Shown here piece by piece: positions 35,516-45,169 of a stretch of DNA of 64,000 nucleotides. Location of the stretch: the NCBI GenBank assembly GCA_002356515.1, contig AP017605.1, positions 1,488,001-1,552,000 of the forward strand. The letters are read 5' to 3'. The stretch comes from Mesorhizobium loti (GTDB lineage Bacteria > Pseudomonadota > Alphaproteobacteria > Rhizobiales > Rhizobiaceae). The notes beneath the pieces are model-generated. The model was given only the letters and a program-made list of their open reading frames with translations, searched no databases and was not told the DNA's origin. Within the stretch, counting starts at the first letter, position 1, and each line of letters begins with the position of its first letter. The translations under genes and the position numbers were made by a program.

Positions 35516-35986
35516 TTATCTTGTGAGTTCCGGCAAGATCTTCTCGTCGAGAAATTTGAGGCGACCGGCCAGCATTTCGGCGTTGGCGGGAGTCGCGTCG
35601 ACATTGACTGGTATCAATTTCGCCACGGACTTCCCGTGGCGTGCAGCTTCGACCCAATCTTCAAGGGCGCCGATATAGCCATCCAGCGCCTCAAACGTGG
35701 TCCTGGTGTCGTCGGCCGGGATATATGTCGGCGGCACATCGCCCACGATCACCCAAATCCATTCCGGCACGTCTGGCCTTCCCGGCTCAATCTCAAACAG
35801 AAAAATATAGATAATGCCTTCGGCGCCATATCCGAGATACTCGCCCTTGATGGACAACACCCATGCGTAGAATTCGAGATATTGGCGCGCTTCGATCCGG
35901 GCGGAATCGAGGTCGTCGTTGCCAGTGCCAACACTAGCCGGAGGCAGGCGCGTGACGCTCGTCAGATCAGGAATTGCATCGCTCAT
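35516..35986 (-). CDS. Putative immunity protein (second gene after toxin 1)
   Basis: This 156-residue acidic soluble protein lies directly after the DUF1851 gene in the toxin-1 module. Its C-terminal half has a pattern (FEALDGYIGALEDWVEAARHGKSVAKLIPVNVDATPANAEML) that I associate with unnamed rhizobial proteins found near toxins. The start at 35986 has GGAAGAG seven bases upstream. Immunity function is inferred from position and small acidic character. Confidence 0.65.
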   Translation of the reverse strand: MSDAIPDLTSVTRLPPASVGTGNDDLDSARIEARQYLEFYAWVLSIKGEYLGYGAEGIIYIFLFEIEPGRPDVPEWIWVIVGDVPPTYIPADDTRTTFEALDGYIGALEDWVEAARHGKSVAKLIPVNVDATPANAEMLAGRLKFLDEKILPELTR

Positions 35987-36030
35987 CTCTTCCGACCCGA
36001 AGCTCAACAGGGCCTGCACCGCACTCTTTC

Positions 36031-36648
36031 TCAGCTAAGATTGAATCGAACAGGACTTCCCTGCGGCAAGTCTTTGGTCTGGATCAAGATTTGGCCCATC
36101 AGATGCCAGTAGATCTCAATATCCGACAATTCCAGGTTGTCAATTTCGTCTTTGCCATTTAGGAACAGTGGCTTCTTGTAACCTATGCATTGGTCATAGG
36201 ACGGCTCAGCGCCACCAGCTCTGCGCCAATCGGCGAATATGTTTGCGGCCAACGCAGCGTCTTCGTCCTGTATCAGTTCGACCTCGTGGAAAGTTCGAAC
36301 ATTAGCCGGTATCTGCAGGGCCTGTCCGGTGCCCGGCTCGAACATCACCACGCCTGGCTCTCCTTGCTCCAGCCGCCACGCGTCAGTGGCAAATGCCGTT
36401 CCTTGCCAATCATAACCAAAGCAGGTGATGCGCCCAGCGAATTTAGGGAAACCCAGGCAGACACGGGCATTCCAATCCGCCACTTCTGGTGCACGGATGA
36501 TTCGGTACAGACCATGTTTGAACGAGGCGCCACCGAACCTTGCCAGCAATTCATTCAATCCAGCCACTTTTGTATCCAGCGGAAGGTTGCTAACCCCAGG
36601 CATCCGCTCATCGTCCATGGGAAAAATTCGTCGGAATGTCTCGAACAC
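36031..36648 (-). CDS. DUF1851/Tdi1-like immunity protein
   Basis: This 205-residue protein matches the DUF1851 (T6SS Tdi1-type immunity) family: FGYDWQGTAFATD, VVMFEPGTGQALQIP and the C-terminal CIGYKKPLFLNGKDEIDNLE, IYWHLMGQI stretch are all present. Members neutralise cognate nuclease toxins. The GTG start overlaps the TAG stop of the toxin-tipped virion protein by one base, so toxin and immunity are coupled. Confidence 0.8.
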   Translation of the reverse strand: MFETFRRIFPMDDERMPGVSNLPLDTKVAGLNELLARFGGASFKHGLYRIIRAPEVADWNARVCLGFPKFAGRITCFGYDWQGTAFATDAWRLEQGEPGVVMFEPGTGQALQIPANVRTFHEVELIQDEDAALAANIFADWRRAGGAEPSYDQCIGYKKPLFLNGKDEIDNLELSDIEIYWHLMGQILIQTKDLPQGSPVRFNLS

Positions 36649-39347
36649 TAGCGGTCTCCAATCGTCACTTTGTTGATTTTCGCCCCATGGGGCAGATTCT
36701 TGATTCGGTTCTTAATCTGAGGCCCAAAACTGCGGTTAACGCTTCTGTCCAAGGCGGCCAAATTGGATAATTCCTCCGAACCATTTAACTGCAGATCTCG
36801 AACGTGATCTACATCTTCATCGGGCGCAACCTCATTACCAGCCTCAATATACCTGCGGCGAGCTGACTTTGAATCCCGAACGGAGTTACGGTTCACCGAG
36901 GCGTCACTGTCGCTCAGTCGTTGGGCTTTCAGGGCCGCTGCTTCTCGTTGAGCAGCATTCCACTTGCGCATATGGTATACGTGTATGTCGTGCCCAGCAG
37001 GTGTCTCGCCGATTAAACCGCTGTTAGTCTCGCTATTCGATGTACCTAACTCTACAGGAGGCTCTGGGGGGCTAGTATCCACGATTTGCTGATTTGTGGC
37101 GGTGTCGGCGGCTTCTGGAAAAGCGCGTGGTTCGGAGGGATCGGCGAACCGCTTGGTGATTTTCGCCATCACCTGCCTGCCAATCACGCTGAGCCCTTCG
37201 GCAAGGACATTGCCGCCAGCGCCCCACAGCGCGCCATTGGCAATCCCCCAGGGAACGCTCTCGCCTGTATTATATGCGTATGCACCACCATAAGCGCCGC
37301 CAGTCGCGGCCCCGACTGCGGTTCGAGCGCCAAGACCGGTCAGGCCACTCTCCGCCGCCGCGCCAACCCCTGCCCGGCCCAGCAGACCGAACAGGCCCTT
37401 GGCGGCGCCATATCCCGACAAGCCGGCGCCTAGGCCCTCCGCCACCCAACCGGCGAGCCCGGCCCGATCCTCGGCATCCTCTGTCTCGGCCTGCTCACGG
37501 CCAAGACGTTCGTCATAGCTCTCCCCGGACTCCGATGGCGCCATCCCGGCGACGAGCGCGTCCGCCCCGCCAGCGGTCGCGCCCTTGGCCATGGTCCGAC
37601 CGATATCCCCGAATGCCATGCCGAACTGCTGCAACGACGACATGGTGCTGTACTGAGCCTGAGCCGGGTGTTCTCCAATCCAAGCCAGCCCTTCCCTGAG
37701 CGCCGTAAGCTGAGCTTCCAACAACTCTGGCGTCATGTTTGGATCTTGGGCGGCCCTGGCTCGCCATTGGGCTTCCGCCGCCAGAGAAAACTGTTCGGCC
37801 GTCGCTTTGCGCACACCCGGGTCGCGGATCGCCAGGACAATCGAACTCGCCCTCGCAAAACGCTTACTGAACGGTGCGCTTGGGTCGATGTATTGCTTGG
37901 CTTCTTGGTCTGCGACAGCCCATGGCAATGGCAGTTTTCTGTCGAAACCCATCTGCTGTTGGGCAGCCCTGGTCCAGGTGACAGCGGCCTGGAAATCCTG
38001 GGGCGTTGAAACCTTGCTCCAGTCCGGAGCCTGCCCCGGGAACAATTGGCCGACAGAGCTAGCGGGATCGGCGTCGCGGGCGCCCAGGATCAACTGGGCA
38101 GCGCCGGCTCTTACTTCGTACCGTTCACGCTCTTCCGGCGAGCCATCGGGGCCTGGTTCGAAATCCCGAAGCTCGGCATGTATTGCCTGGTTCGGCGCCC
38201 GATACATGTCGAAGAAAGACTTGGCGACGCCGGCCGTTGTCCTGAACAGGTCGAAATGCTGCGGGCCATCCTCGGCTCCGTAGATATTGACGAAATCCTG
38301 AGCGGTCGGCTCCTCCTCGGGATATTTGCCAGTGGCAGCGATGACGGCCGGTGCGTTCTGCTCCGCAAGCAGGACCCTTGCACGCGCACCGATCAGTTGG
38401 GCTGCGGTGGCGCTGTTGGCCTGGTCCTTCAGCGCCGCAACATCGCCTGGCTTCAGATAGGTGATGGCGTCGAGTGGGATGGCTGTCTTGTTTTCCGGCG
38501 TCGTCGAGTCGCTTCCGCCGAACGCCTGCGCCACGGCTTCATCTGGCGTGTGCGTTCCAACGCGATCGCCTTTCGCGGCCGCCGCGTTTGCACTGTCCGA
38601 GGCACTGGAGCCACCAACGACGGCATCGTCCTTCGTCCGGCCCTGCGCCGCGCCCAGCATCTCGGCGGCCCGCTTCGGGTCCTGGGCGATCATCGCCTGG
38701 ACCAGCGCCTTGGCCGTGTTGGTGCGCCAGGCGGCTTCCGCCGCTTGCCGGGCAAGCGGGTTGCCGATCTTGGCGATCAGGTCGGACCCGCTCTGCCGGA
38801 TCGCCTCGAAGTTCGCGGTGTCGTTCGGGTCGCTTTGGGCGATGGCGCTCGTCGACATGGTGTCGACCTTGGTCCACTCGGCCAACTCATAGTCGTCGCG
38901 CCGCTGAAGCTGCCGTGCCGCCATGCGCAGCGCGCCGGTTTGACGCAGCGCTTCCTTCTGCCCGGCGAAAGTGGCGCGCTGGCTCTCGGGCATGTTTGGC
39001 AAGGCGGCGGCAAACAGCTTGTCGAACAGCCCGGTCTTCGCCACCCGGCCGGTGTACGGATCGACCTGGCCGTACATGGCGTCATGCAAGCCGGCACCGT
39101 CGGCCGGCGCATTCGCCGTCACCTCGTCTTCGGCCTGCGCGATCTGGGCGTCGAACTGGCGACGTGCGATCTCGGCGTCGAACGCCTCCTGCTGGTCCTT
39201 CATCTGCTGATAGCGCTCGGCGACAGCGGAAAGGTGATCGCCAAAACCCTGCATGGCGCCGCCGATCGGCGAGCCCTGGGGGTATTGCGGCGCGTTGCCG
39301 GTATCGAGCCGGCGCTGGGCGATGGAAAGGGGGATGACGTGGACCAT
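36648..39347 (-). CDS. Phage ejection (internal virion) protein with C-terminal HNH-like toxin domain (toxin 1)
   Basis: This is an 899-residue protein. Residues 1-150 are about 85-90 percent identical by eye to the protein at 58154. A long helical middle and a Gly/Ala-rich membrane-like segment (about residues 640-760) follow. The last ~60 residues carry DVDHVRDLQLNGSEELSN and VNRSFGPQIKNRI, an HNH-like nuclease tip (Asp847-His848, Asn862). Position after tail tubular B and a gp14-like protein matches the ejected internal proteins of T7-type phages. Immunity genes follow at once, so it looks like a virion-borne polymorphic toxin. Ejection role and nuclease activity are inferences from position and motif. 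Confidence 0.75.
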   Translation of the reverse strand: MVHVIPLSIAQRRLDTGNAPQYPQGSPIGGAMQGFGDHLSAVAERYQQMKDQQEAFDAEIARRQFDAQIAQAEDEVTANAPADGAGLHDAMYGQVDPYTGRVAKTGLFDKLFAAALPNMPESQRATFAGQKEALRQTGALRMAARQLQRRDDYELAEWTKVDTMSTSAIAQSDPNDTANFEAIRQSGSDLIAKIGNPLARQAAEAAWRTNTAKALVQAMIAQDPKRAAEMLGAAQGRTKDDAVVGGSSASDSANAAAAKGDRVGTHTPDEAVAQAFGGSDSTTPENKTAIPLDAITYLKPGDVAALKDQANSATAAQLIGARARVLLAEQNAPAVIAATGKYPEEEPTAQDFVNIYGAEDGPQHFDLFRTTAGVAKSFFDMYRAPNQAIHAELRDFEPGPDGSPEERERYEVRAGAAQLILGARDADPASSVGQLFPGQAPDWSKVSTPQDFQAAVTWTRAAQQQMGFDRKLPLPWAVADQEAKQYIDPSAPFSKRFARASSIVLAIRDPGVRKATAEQFSLAAEAQWRARAAQDPNMTPELLEAQLTALREGLAWIGEHPAQAQYSTMSSLQQFGMAFGDIGRTMAKGATAGGADALVAGMAPSESGESYDERLGREQAETEDAEDRAGLAGWVAEGLGAGLSGYGAAKGLFGLLGRAGVGAAAESGLTGLGARTAVGAATGGAYGGAYAYNTGESVPWGIANGALWGAGGNVLAEGLSVIGRQVMAKITKRFADPSEPRAFPEAADTATNQQIVDTSPPEPPVELGTSNSETNSGLIGETPAGHDIHVYHMRKWNAAQREAAALKAQRLSDSDASVNRNSVRDSKSARRRYIEAGNEVAPDEDVDHVRDLQLNGSEELSNLAALDRSVNRSFGPQIKNRIKNLPHGAKINKVTIGDR

Positions 39348-39860
39348 TTAGTAGAGTCCCGAATAGCCGCCGGCTATGGCGGCGCTTGCCCGAGGCGAAA
39401 ATGCCGAACCGCCGAGGGTCACAGCCTTCGTCGGGTCGTAGATTTTGGAGAGGCCGCCAACGAGTGCGCTGCCGGCGTTGAAGATCGACGCCGTCACCGC
39501 CTGCTTGCCCGAGAAGCGCGAAATGGCGGCCTGGCTGTTGAGGTTGTTCTGCCGCAGCTTCGAGCCGTACTGGATCGCGTCGAGGTCCATCTGGCCCTGC
39601 CTGGCATTGGCCGCCAGCACCTCGGTCGGCGAGCCTGATATGCCGACACCGGAGGCGCCGACCTGGGCACGCGCCTGGGCCTGCAGCAGATCCTGCTTGT
39701 GGCGCTCCTGGCTCTGCTCGAAGGCGGCACTTTGCGCCTCGGCCTGCGCCTGCTGCTCGTAGGCCTTGGCCTGATAGTCGGCCATCTGCTTCGATTGCTG
39801 GCCTTCGACCAGCGCGCCGCCGACCGACAGGGCGGTCCCGATAAGGGCGAGTGTGCACAT
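39348..39860 (-). CDS. Phage internal virion protein, gp14-like
   Basis: This 170-residue protein has a hydrophobic N-terminus (ALIGTALSVGGALVEG), a Gln/Ala-rich coiled coil (YQAKAYEQQAQAEAQSAAFEQSQER) and a central VGASGVGISGSPTEVL motif, typical of the small internal core protein of T7-like podoviruses. That protein forms part of the trans-envelope channel during DNA ejection. The TAA stop abuts the ATG of the toxin-1 ejection protein. Confidence 0.8.
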   Translation of the reverse strand: MCTLALIGTALSVGGALVEGQQSKQMADYQAKAYEQQAQAEAQSAAFEQSQERHKQDLLQAQARAQVGASGVGISGSPTEVLAANARQGQMDLDAIQYGSKLRQNNLNSQAAISRFSGKQAVTASIFNAGSALVGGLSKIYDPTKAVTLGGSAFSPRASAAIAGGYSGLY

Positions 39861-39862
39861 CG

Positions 39863-40525
39863 TCAGCCTCGTTCGCTAAAGCTTGCGGGAATGAATTTGC
39901 TTTTGACGCCGTCCACCGGCGCGCCGAGCGGCGGGCGTGGGTCGAGCGCGCCGCCGGGGGTCAGGAAGGACAAAAGCAGCCTGTCGGCCTGCAGCGCCGG
40001 CCGGCTGAGCCGGGCGGGCGGGGTGGCCCGAGCGCCGGCCATGGCGGCGCGGCGGATGGTGGTCAGGTTCACCTTCAGCTCGCGGACGCCGGCGGCATCG
40101 AACAGGCCATTGGCGGTGGCGATGCCGCGGGCGAGCGCATCGGCCTCGAACAGTTCCTGGCGCAGCTGCTCGACCAGCCGATGCACGCCGCGCCAGCGCT
40201 CGCCAAGCAGGGCTGCCCTGGCCTTGATCTCCTCGCCAAGTGCTGCGATGTCGGCGCGGGCTTCGCTTAGCGCCGCCTCCGCGCGGCGCTTGCCGGCGGC
40301 GTCGATGGCTTTTTCGAGAAGCGCAATCTGGTCTTTGCAGTCGTGGAGCGCCACACGCGCGGCGGCCAAGTCGCCATCGCCGAAGACCGCGCGGTCCTCG
40401 GCCTCAGCCAGTGCGCTTTTGCGGGCGAGCGCGTCGCTGAGATCGGTGTCGAGCAGAGCGATGACGGCCGCGAATTCGGCAGCCGTCCGCACCCTGCCGA
40501 GGGTTTCGGCATGGGGGAATGTCAT
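39863..40525 (-). CDS. Phage coiled-coil structural protein
   Basis: This 220-residue protein is largely helical with long Ala/Glu/Arg heptads (residues about 20-140), and a proline-rich C-terminus (FLTPGGALDPRPPLGAPVDGVKSKF). It lies between the tail nozzle and the gp14-like gene with a two-base gap to the latter. It is probably a virion-associated protein; no family was recognised. Confidence 0.65.
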   Translation of the reverse strand: MTFPHAETLGRVRTAAEFAAVIALLDTDLSDALARKSALAEAEDRAVFGDGDLAAARVALHDCKDQIALLEKAIDAAGKRRAEAALSEARADIAALGEEIKARAALLGERWRGVHRLVEQLRQELFEADALARGIATANGLFDAAGVRELKVNLTTIRRAAMAGARATPPARLSRPALQADRLLLSFLTPGGALDPRPPLGAPVDGVKSKFIPASFSERG

Positions 40526-40605
40526 TGGATGTCCTTTTTGGAGAGTGGCCCGGCGAAGTGGATCTCCCCCCTTGAGGGGGAGATCATCAGCGTCAGCGCC
40601 GCGCC

Positions 40606-43074
40606 CTACGGCTCGGCATCAAACACCGGCGTGAACGCCCGGATCGTGCAGGGCGTCGGGTTGACGTGGCGGATACGCACCCGGCCCTGCCCTTCCCAGC
40701 TGTCGTCGATCGGCACCTCGACATTGCCAGTGAACAGCGTCGCCCCGCCGTCGGGTGCGACGATCGAGGGCATGCGCACCGGCTCCCAGCGGCCGCGCAT
40801 GAAGGACTGCACCTCGAGCCCCGTAGTGTCGGTCTCGAGCAGCGACAGGATTGCTTTCGCTACCTTCTTGCGGCGGCCGATGATGGAGCCGTCCTTGCCG
40901 CCGACATCGAGCTCCAGCGTGTCGGCGCCCGCCGCATAGGGCAGGCCAAGCTGCCATTTGGCGGCAGTCGAGCCGCCCGGCAGCGTCACCGTGCCACCGC
41001 CGCTCACGGTGAGGCCATGGTAGACCTTGCCGTCGGCCAGCAGGTCGACGGACTGGCCGGCAAGATGCGCCGCCCCGCCCACCGTGGCCACCGCGGCGCC
41101 CGTATAGGTCAGGCCGCAATCGACCTCGAAGGCATCGGCGACGGCACCATATTCGAACGGCGCGGTCTTGACCTCGATATAGCGCCTGGTCACGCCACCG
41201 ATGGTGCGCTTGACGACCAGCCAGAGGTCGTCATTGCCGTCCTGACCGGGAGTCACAGCGGCACTTTCGACAATTGCCCAGTTTACCCCGGTGAAGCTGC
41301 CGCCCAGGCGATGCCGGTGCATGCCTCTGACTTCCTGGGATGGCTGGTGGGTGTAACCGCCCAACTCGCCATTATCGAGCGGGAACCACAGCAAAGGATC
41401 GGGGTCGGTCTGGAAGGCGAGCTCGACCACGCCTTGCTTGGGGATGTGCTCGGAAATCTGTCCGACATCGTCCGAGGTGAAACGGCTCTGCGCCGTCTGC
41501 GTCAGCTCGGCGATCGATTTGCGCGAGCGCGTGACATAGAGAAACGACTGGCCGGCATCGACCGGGCGGATGCGGGCACAGCCGAAGGTGCGCGAGCGCC
41601 GGTTCTTGAACGAAGACGGCGTCAGCGCCTCGTCGATGCCCGAGCCCGAAAGCGCGCGCACACCGCCTGAGGTGCCGATCATCAAGGCGCCGTCCGATTC
41701 CGCGATCCACTGGATGTCGTTGGCCTGGCCGCCGCCGGCCTGGACGAATTCCAGCGCATCATCGTCCTTCTCGCCCAGCGCGAAATTGTCGAAGTCGCCG
41801 GTGGCCGAGGCATAGACCGAGAATTTCCGGCTGAAGGCCAGCCTCTCTTCGTAAAGCGATCCGCTCTCGACATACTTGCCAGGCACGAATGTACCCAGCC
41901 GCCAGCGTGTGATTGGCGAGAGGTCGGGCAAGGCGTGGCCATAGAGCCTGACCTTGACCACTGTCGTGCTGGTACGGCTTGTGATCTTGGCCCAGCGCCA
42001 AACATTGTCGCCACCGAGCAATCGGATTGATCGGCCGACATCGGTTGTCTGAAAGCCGGCACCATCATTGATGCCGGCGGTGCTGGACGCGGTAAGGTCG
42101 AAGGGCGTCATCAGGTCGCCGTTCTCGGCCAGCGCAACTTCTGAGATCGAGGTATTGGCGGCGTCGTCGCCTCCGCCACCGGAGAAATCGAATTTGTAGT
42201 ATTCGTAGGTCGTCTGGTTCTGGAAATCATAAAAGCGCACTTCCGAGCCGGACCAGCCCCGTTCCGACGCCCTGCTGTCCAGCGTGACGTAATCCACGCC
42301 ATTGTTTGAACCTGACAGTTTCCATTGTGTCGGCGTGTCGCCCCACTTGGCGGCATCTTCCGGCGCGCCGATCCAGTAAGCGTTCACTGCCTTTCCTTGG
42401 CCTGCAGGGAATTGGTACTGAAGAAACCCGCTGCTGCCCGACGACACAGCGACAGTGCTGGTGATTGCCCGATCAAACGCCCTCCAGCTCGTTGTACCCG
42501 TGCCATTGTCGGTGACAGTCCCACTCGGGGCGGTGGCGGAGGTCATCTTCGGCGTGGCGTGACCAGTGTTCGCCGGCGTCAGCGTCGTCGGCGTGGTGTT
42601 GATTTCGTCATAGGGGCCATCAAGAAAGTTGAAGTCCGCCAGCGACCAGGTGGTGTGCGCGGTGCGCGTCAGCACCTTCGGCGGATAGTTCTTGTGGCAG
42701 ATCCACATCTGGTCAGCGGACTGCACATATTGGAGGTCGAACAGGTCCGCTTCCAGATAGGGCGAGGCGACCTCCACCGTGCCGACGCGCGCACCATAGG
42801 CGTAGACACGGATATAGAGGTCGCCGAATTCGAGCGCGTAGGCCTGGTCGGCCGAGAAGATGAACGGGATCAGTCGTGTCTTCTTGGCCGAAATCTTCAC
42901 CTCGCCGACGAAGTAGGTTCCACCGCGCTTGCGGATGCCGCCATGCGGCAGCGTAAGGAAGTTCTCGCATCGGGCGAGTGCCGCCCGATAGAAATCGAGC
43001 GACGCGCGGGCATGCAAGCGCGGACTGATTTCGCCACGCGTGAAAACGTCCTGGACGGGATAGAGCGTCGTCAT
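40606..43074 (-). CDS. Phage tail tubular protein B (gp12-like tail nozzle)
   Basis: This 822-residue beta-rich protein opens with DVFTRGEISPRLHARASLDFYRAALARCENFLTLPHGGIRKRGGTYFVGE, the standard entry of T7 gp12-like and other tail nozzle proteins. Further conserved elements are RLIPFIFSADQAYALEFGDLYIRVY and LWICHKNYPP-like. It forms the distal hexameric tail tube. Its start overlaps the stop of tail tubular A by one base. Confidence 0.92.
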   Translation of the reverse strand: MTTLYPVQDVFTRGEISPRLHARASLDFYRAALARCENFLTLPHGGIRKRGGTYFVGEVKISAKKTRLIPFIFSADQAYALEFGDLYIRVYAYGARVGTVEVASPYLEADLFDLQYVQSADQMWICHKNYPPKVLTRTAHTTWSLADFNFLDGPYDEINTTPTTLTPANTGHATPKMTSATAPSGTVTDNGTGTTSWRAFDRAITSTVAVSSGSSGFLQYQFPAGQGKAVNAYWIGAPEDAAKWGDTPTQWKLSGSNNGVDYVTLDSRASERGWSGSEVRFYDFQNQTTYEYYKFDFSGGGGDDAANTSISEVALAENGDLMTPFDLTASSTAGINDGAGFQTTDVGRSIRLLGGDNVWRWAKITSRTSTTVVKVRLYGHALPDLSPITRWRLGTFVPGKYVESGSLYEERLAFSRKFSVYASATGDFDNFALGEKDDDALEFVQAGGGQANDIQWIAESDGALMIGTSGGVRALSGSGIDEALTPSSFKNRRSRTFGCARIRPVDAGQSFLYVTRSRKSIAELTQTAQSRFTSDDVGQISEHIPKQGVVELAFQTDPDPLLWFPLDNGELGGYTHQPSQEVRGMHRHRLGGSFTGVNWAIVESAAVTPGQDGNDDLWLVVKRTIGGVTRRYIEVKTAPFEYGAVADAFEVDCGLTYTGAAVATVGGAAHLAGQSVDLLADGKVYHGLTVSGGGTVTLPGGSTAAKWQLGLPYAAGADTLELDVGGKDGSIIGRRKKVAKAILSLLETDTTGLEVQSFMRGRWEPVRMPSIVAPDGGATLFTGNVEVPIDDSWEGQGRVRIRHVNPTPCTIRAFTPVFDAEP

Positions 43075-43673
43075 CAGCGGACCATCCTGCTGTCGCCGCG
43101 CTGGCTGGACCAGGAGGCGGAGTAGAAGCGGCCGCCGCGCTGGATGGCGTTGGCGTTGAGCGCCGCATCCAGCGCGCGGTCATAGGCCGAGCGGGCAATG
43201 TCGATCATGCCCGATTTGTGGGTCAGCGGATGCGCGACCTTGATGGCGAGTGCCGCCACCAGCACTTCGGTGAACAGCGCGTCCCAGTCGTTGGGATCGG
43301 TGAGGTTGGCGACATAGCGGATGGTCAATGGACCCGGCTGGTCCGAATAGATCAGACCCGCCTCCTGGCGCCACGAGATCGGCACGCCATCCGGTTCGCC
43401 ATTGTGGGTCAAGGGCAGCGGCCGCAGGCAGTCGGCGGGAAGCTCATAGGCCCAGTTCAACGTACAATCGCCGGAACCGGTATCGCTACCGATCACCGAC
43501 GCGCGCAGGATGGCGAACACCCAGGCATATTTGGTCAGTTCGGCTTCGCATGTCAGGTCGAAATGCAGATTCAAGAGGCGCGCTGCCTTGACGTCCTGAT
43601 CGAGACTGTCGATCGGCGCCTCGTCGAGCACGGCCAGCGCCATGTTGGCGATATCGAGCGGGGTGATGGCCAT
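43074..43673 (-). CDS. Phage tail tubular protein A (gp11-like adaptor)
   Basis: This 199-residue adaptor protein is of the T7 gp11 class. An N-terminal ITPLDIANMALAVLDEAPIDSLDQ and LTCEAELTKYAWVFAILRA helical bundle is followed by a beta region with LTHNGEPDGVPISWRQEAG. It joins the portal to the tail nozzle. It starts a transcriptional unit, since a terminator (43731-43754) lies just upstream. Confidence 0.88.
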   Translation of the reverse strand: MAITPLDIANMALAVLDEAPIDSLDQDVKAARLLNLHFDLTCEAELTKYAWVFAILRASVIGSDTGSGDCTLNWAYELPADCLRPLPLTHNGEPDGVPISWRQEAGLIYSDQPGPLTIRYVANLTDPNDWDALFTEVLVAALAIKVAHPLTHKSGMIDIARSAYDRALDAALNANAIQRGGRFYSASWSSQRGDSRMVR

Positions 43674-43730
43674 GGCTCAGCGCCTCGTCCATACGGGTCG
43701 AGCAAGGGTCATGATTATCTCCAGGCATGA

Positions 43731-43754
43731 AAAAAGCCGCTTGCGAAGCGGCTT
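43731..43754 (-). terminator. Rho-independent terminator
   Basis: A perfect 9-bp stem AAGCCGCTT/AAGCGGCTT with a GCG loop is followed by a T run on the minus strand. It ends the cargo transcript of the secreted protein at 43851. Confidence 0.85.
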
Positions 43755-43850
43755 GGGGAATTTTCGAGTGAATGATTTGGTCCGCCAATGGAGCGGCCAA
43801 CCCCCCCGATCCCGGGGGAAGATCGGCAGTTTCAACGCCTCTGCGTTCCT

Positions 43851-44384
43851 TCATTGCGAAGTGAGATTAGAGCCACCGACAATGCCCTTCACCAGATCCA
43901 ACCACGTCTTTCTGGCGATCTCGTATTCATCCTCGCTGCTATTGCAGGTTAGCGTGACCACCCCGAACGATGCCTCTTCGACCATCATCCACTGCCGCGC
44001 GTGCGAGCCCAAAAGCTTGAGACGGACAGAAGAGATAGAGACTTCCTTTCCGGCTACCGTGACGTTGGCCGGTTTGTCGACGACAACGGGATCCAGACCG
44101 GACTGGGACGCCTTGACGATAGTATTCTTGTTTATCTCGTTTCGGAATCGATCGAAGAATTCGTGCGAGGTCAGACCTGTGGGGGTCATTGTCAGGACCA
44201 CATCGCAATCGTCGCCACAAGTCTCACCCATGCAGGACAGGACGATGTCCTTGTCGTCGAGCGTCGCCGACCACAAACTGCTGTTGTAGGACAGCGTTAC
44301 ACCCTTGCCAGGTTCGGAAATCTTGCCGGCAATGGCAGGCGCCACGATGGAAAGCAGGAACAGAATTGTGGCCAACAGGCGCAT
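43851..44384 (-). CDS. Secreted protein of unknown function (prophage cargo)
   Basis: This 177-residue protein has a signal peptide (residues 1-19, ending PAIAG) and a mature beta-rich domain with four cysteines (LSCMGETCGDDCDVV and LTCNSS). It lies between capsid and tail genes, where structural genes are normally contiguous, so it is probably cargo expressed in the lysogen. No family was recognised. Confidence 0.75.
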   Translation of the reverse strand: MRLLATILFLLSIVAPAIAGKISEPGKGVTLSYNSSLWSATLDDKDIVLSCMGETCGDDCDVVLTMTPTGLTSHEFFDRFRNEINKNTIVKASQSGLDPVVVDKPANVTVAGKEVSISSVRLKLLGSHARQWMMVEEASFGVVTLTCNSSEDEYEIARKTWLDLVKGIVGGSNLTSQ

Positions 44385-44515
44385 GGGACAGATCGCTGCT
44401 TTTGATATCGGAACGGCTGAGTGGCTCTCCGGTCAGTCTGCCCCAAACCAGCCAATCACGCCAAGCAGAATCAACATTCGGAGAGACAAAGCTCTAGCCT
44501 GCGAGCGAGTTCGAC

Positions 44516-44818
44516 CTATCCGACCAGCCACTTCCGCCAGATCGGGCTGGAGAACATCGCCAAAACGACGAGGGCACACCATACCAGCTGCAAGCCGAAC
44601 GAAAGCAAGCACCACCATGCGAAACAATCGCCGCGGTCAGCCTGACGTTTGAGGGCGCCATACTTTGCCCAGGTCGAAATTGAATAGAGCATCGAATACA
44701 CCGAATTGCCCTTTGGAGGGTCAGCCTCGATTTCCTCTCCGAGAAGATGGCCTCCGTACAATTGGAACGGCGCCGAGAGGACAAGGCCTATCGTGATGGC
44801 AAGGAGGAACCAGTTCAT
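44516..44818 (-). CDS. Small membrane protein (prophage cargo)
   Basis: This 100-residue protein has two strongly hydrophobic segments: residues 2-20, and about 70-92 with WWCLLSFGLQLVWCALVV. A polar loop lies between them. The start at 44818 is taken because it begins the first helix; a TTG ten codons upstream is less likely. It lies with the secreted protein and the beta-barrel gene in a cargo block. Confidence 0.65.
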   Translation of the reverse strand: MNWFLLAITIGLVLSAPFQLYGGHLLGEEIEADPPKGNSVYSMLYSISTWAKYGALKRQADRGDCFAWWCLLSFGLQLVWCALVVLAMFSSPIWRKWLVG

Positions 44819-44939
44819 TACAAGATCCGCGCCGCAGTAGATCGGCAATCTAGCCGCCCGCGAGAAGCAAACAGTTAAGCCTAGGACGACAAATCGATAT
44901 AGTTACGAGGGGAGAGGCTTCGCTTTGCCCCTCTCTTGA

Positions 44940-45166
44940 TCAGGCCCCGGCGGTCTCTAGCACGATGAACGTCATGGTCTTGACACTCGACGAGCGTGCG
45001 ATCCCGGTTGCCGCCAGCGCAAATGCTGCATCTGGGGCGAATTCGCCTGAGGAGGCGGTGTCGGGGAAGCCGATGCCGGCCATGGGGCGTTGCCCGCCCG
45101 GCGAATATCCATATTGGAACGCGCCGAAGAAGACCTGACGCGCCGAAAACTGCCGAGCTTGGTGGA
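44940..45166 (-). pseudogene. Fragment related to the major capsid protein 3' end
   Basis: The minus strand encodes TASSGEFAPDAAFALAA and then SSSVKTMTFIVLETAGA before a stop. This matches the last ~45 residues of the capsid protein at 46055 (ASSAGEFATDAELALAA, SSVKNMTFIALKTTEA). The divergence suggests it came from a related phage rather than a recent local copy. With the true capsid gene it flanks the outer-membrane protein gene. Confidence 0.75.
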
Positions 45167-45169
45167 AGC

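Noticed and set aside
38046..39638. A 530-residue plus-strand frame opposite toxin 1
   Set aside because: Shadow of the ejection protein gene; composition is His/Arg/Gly-rich and lacks any domain.
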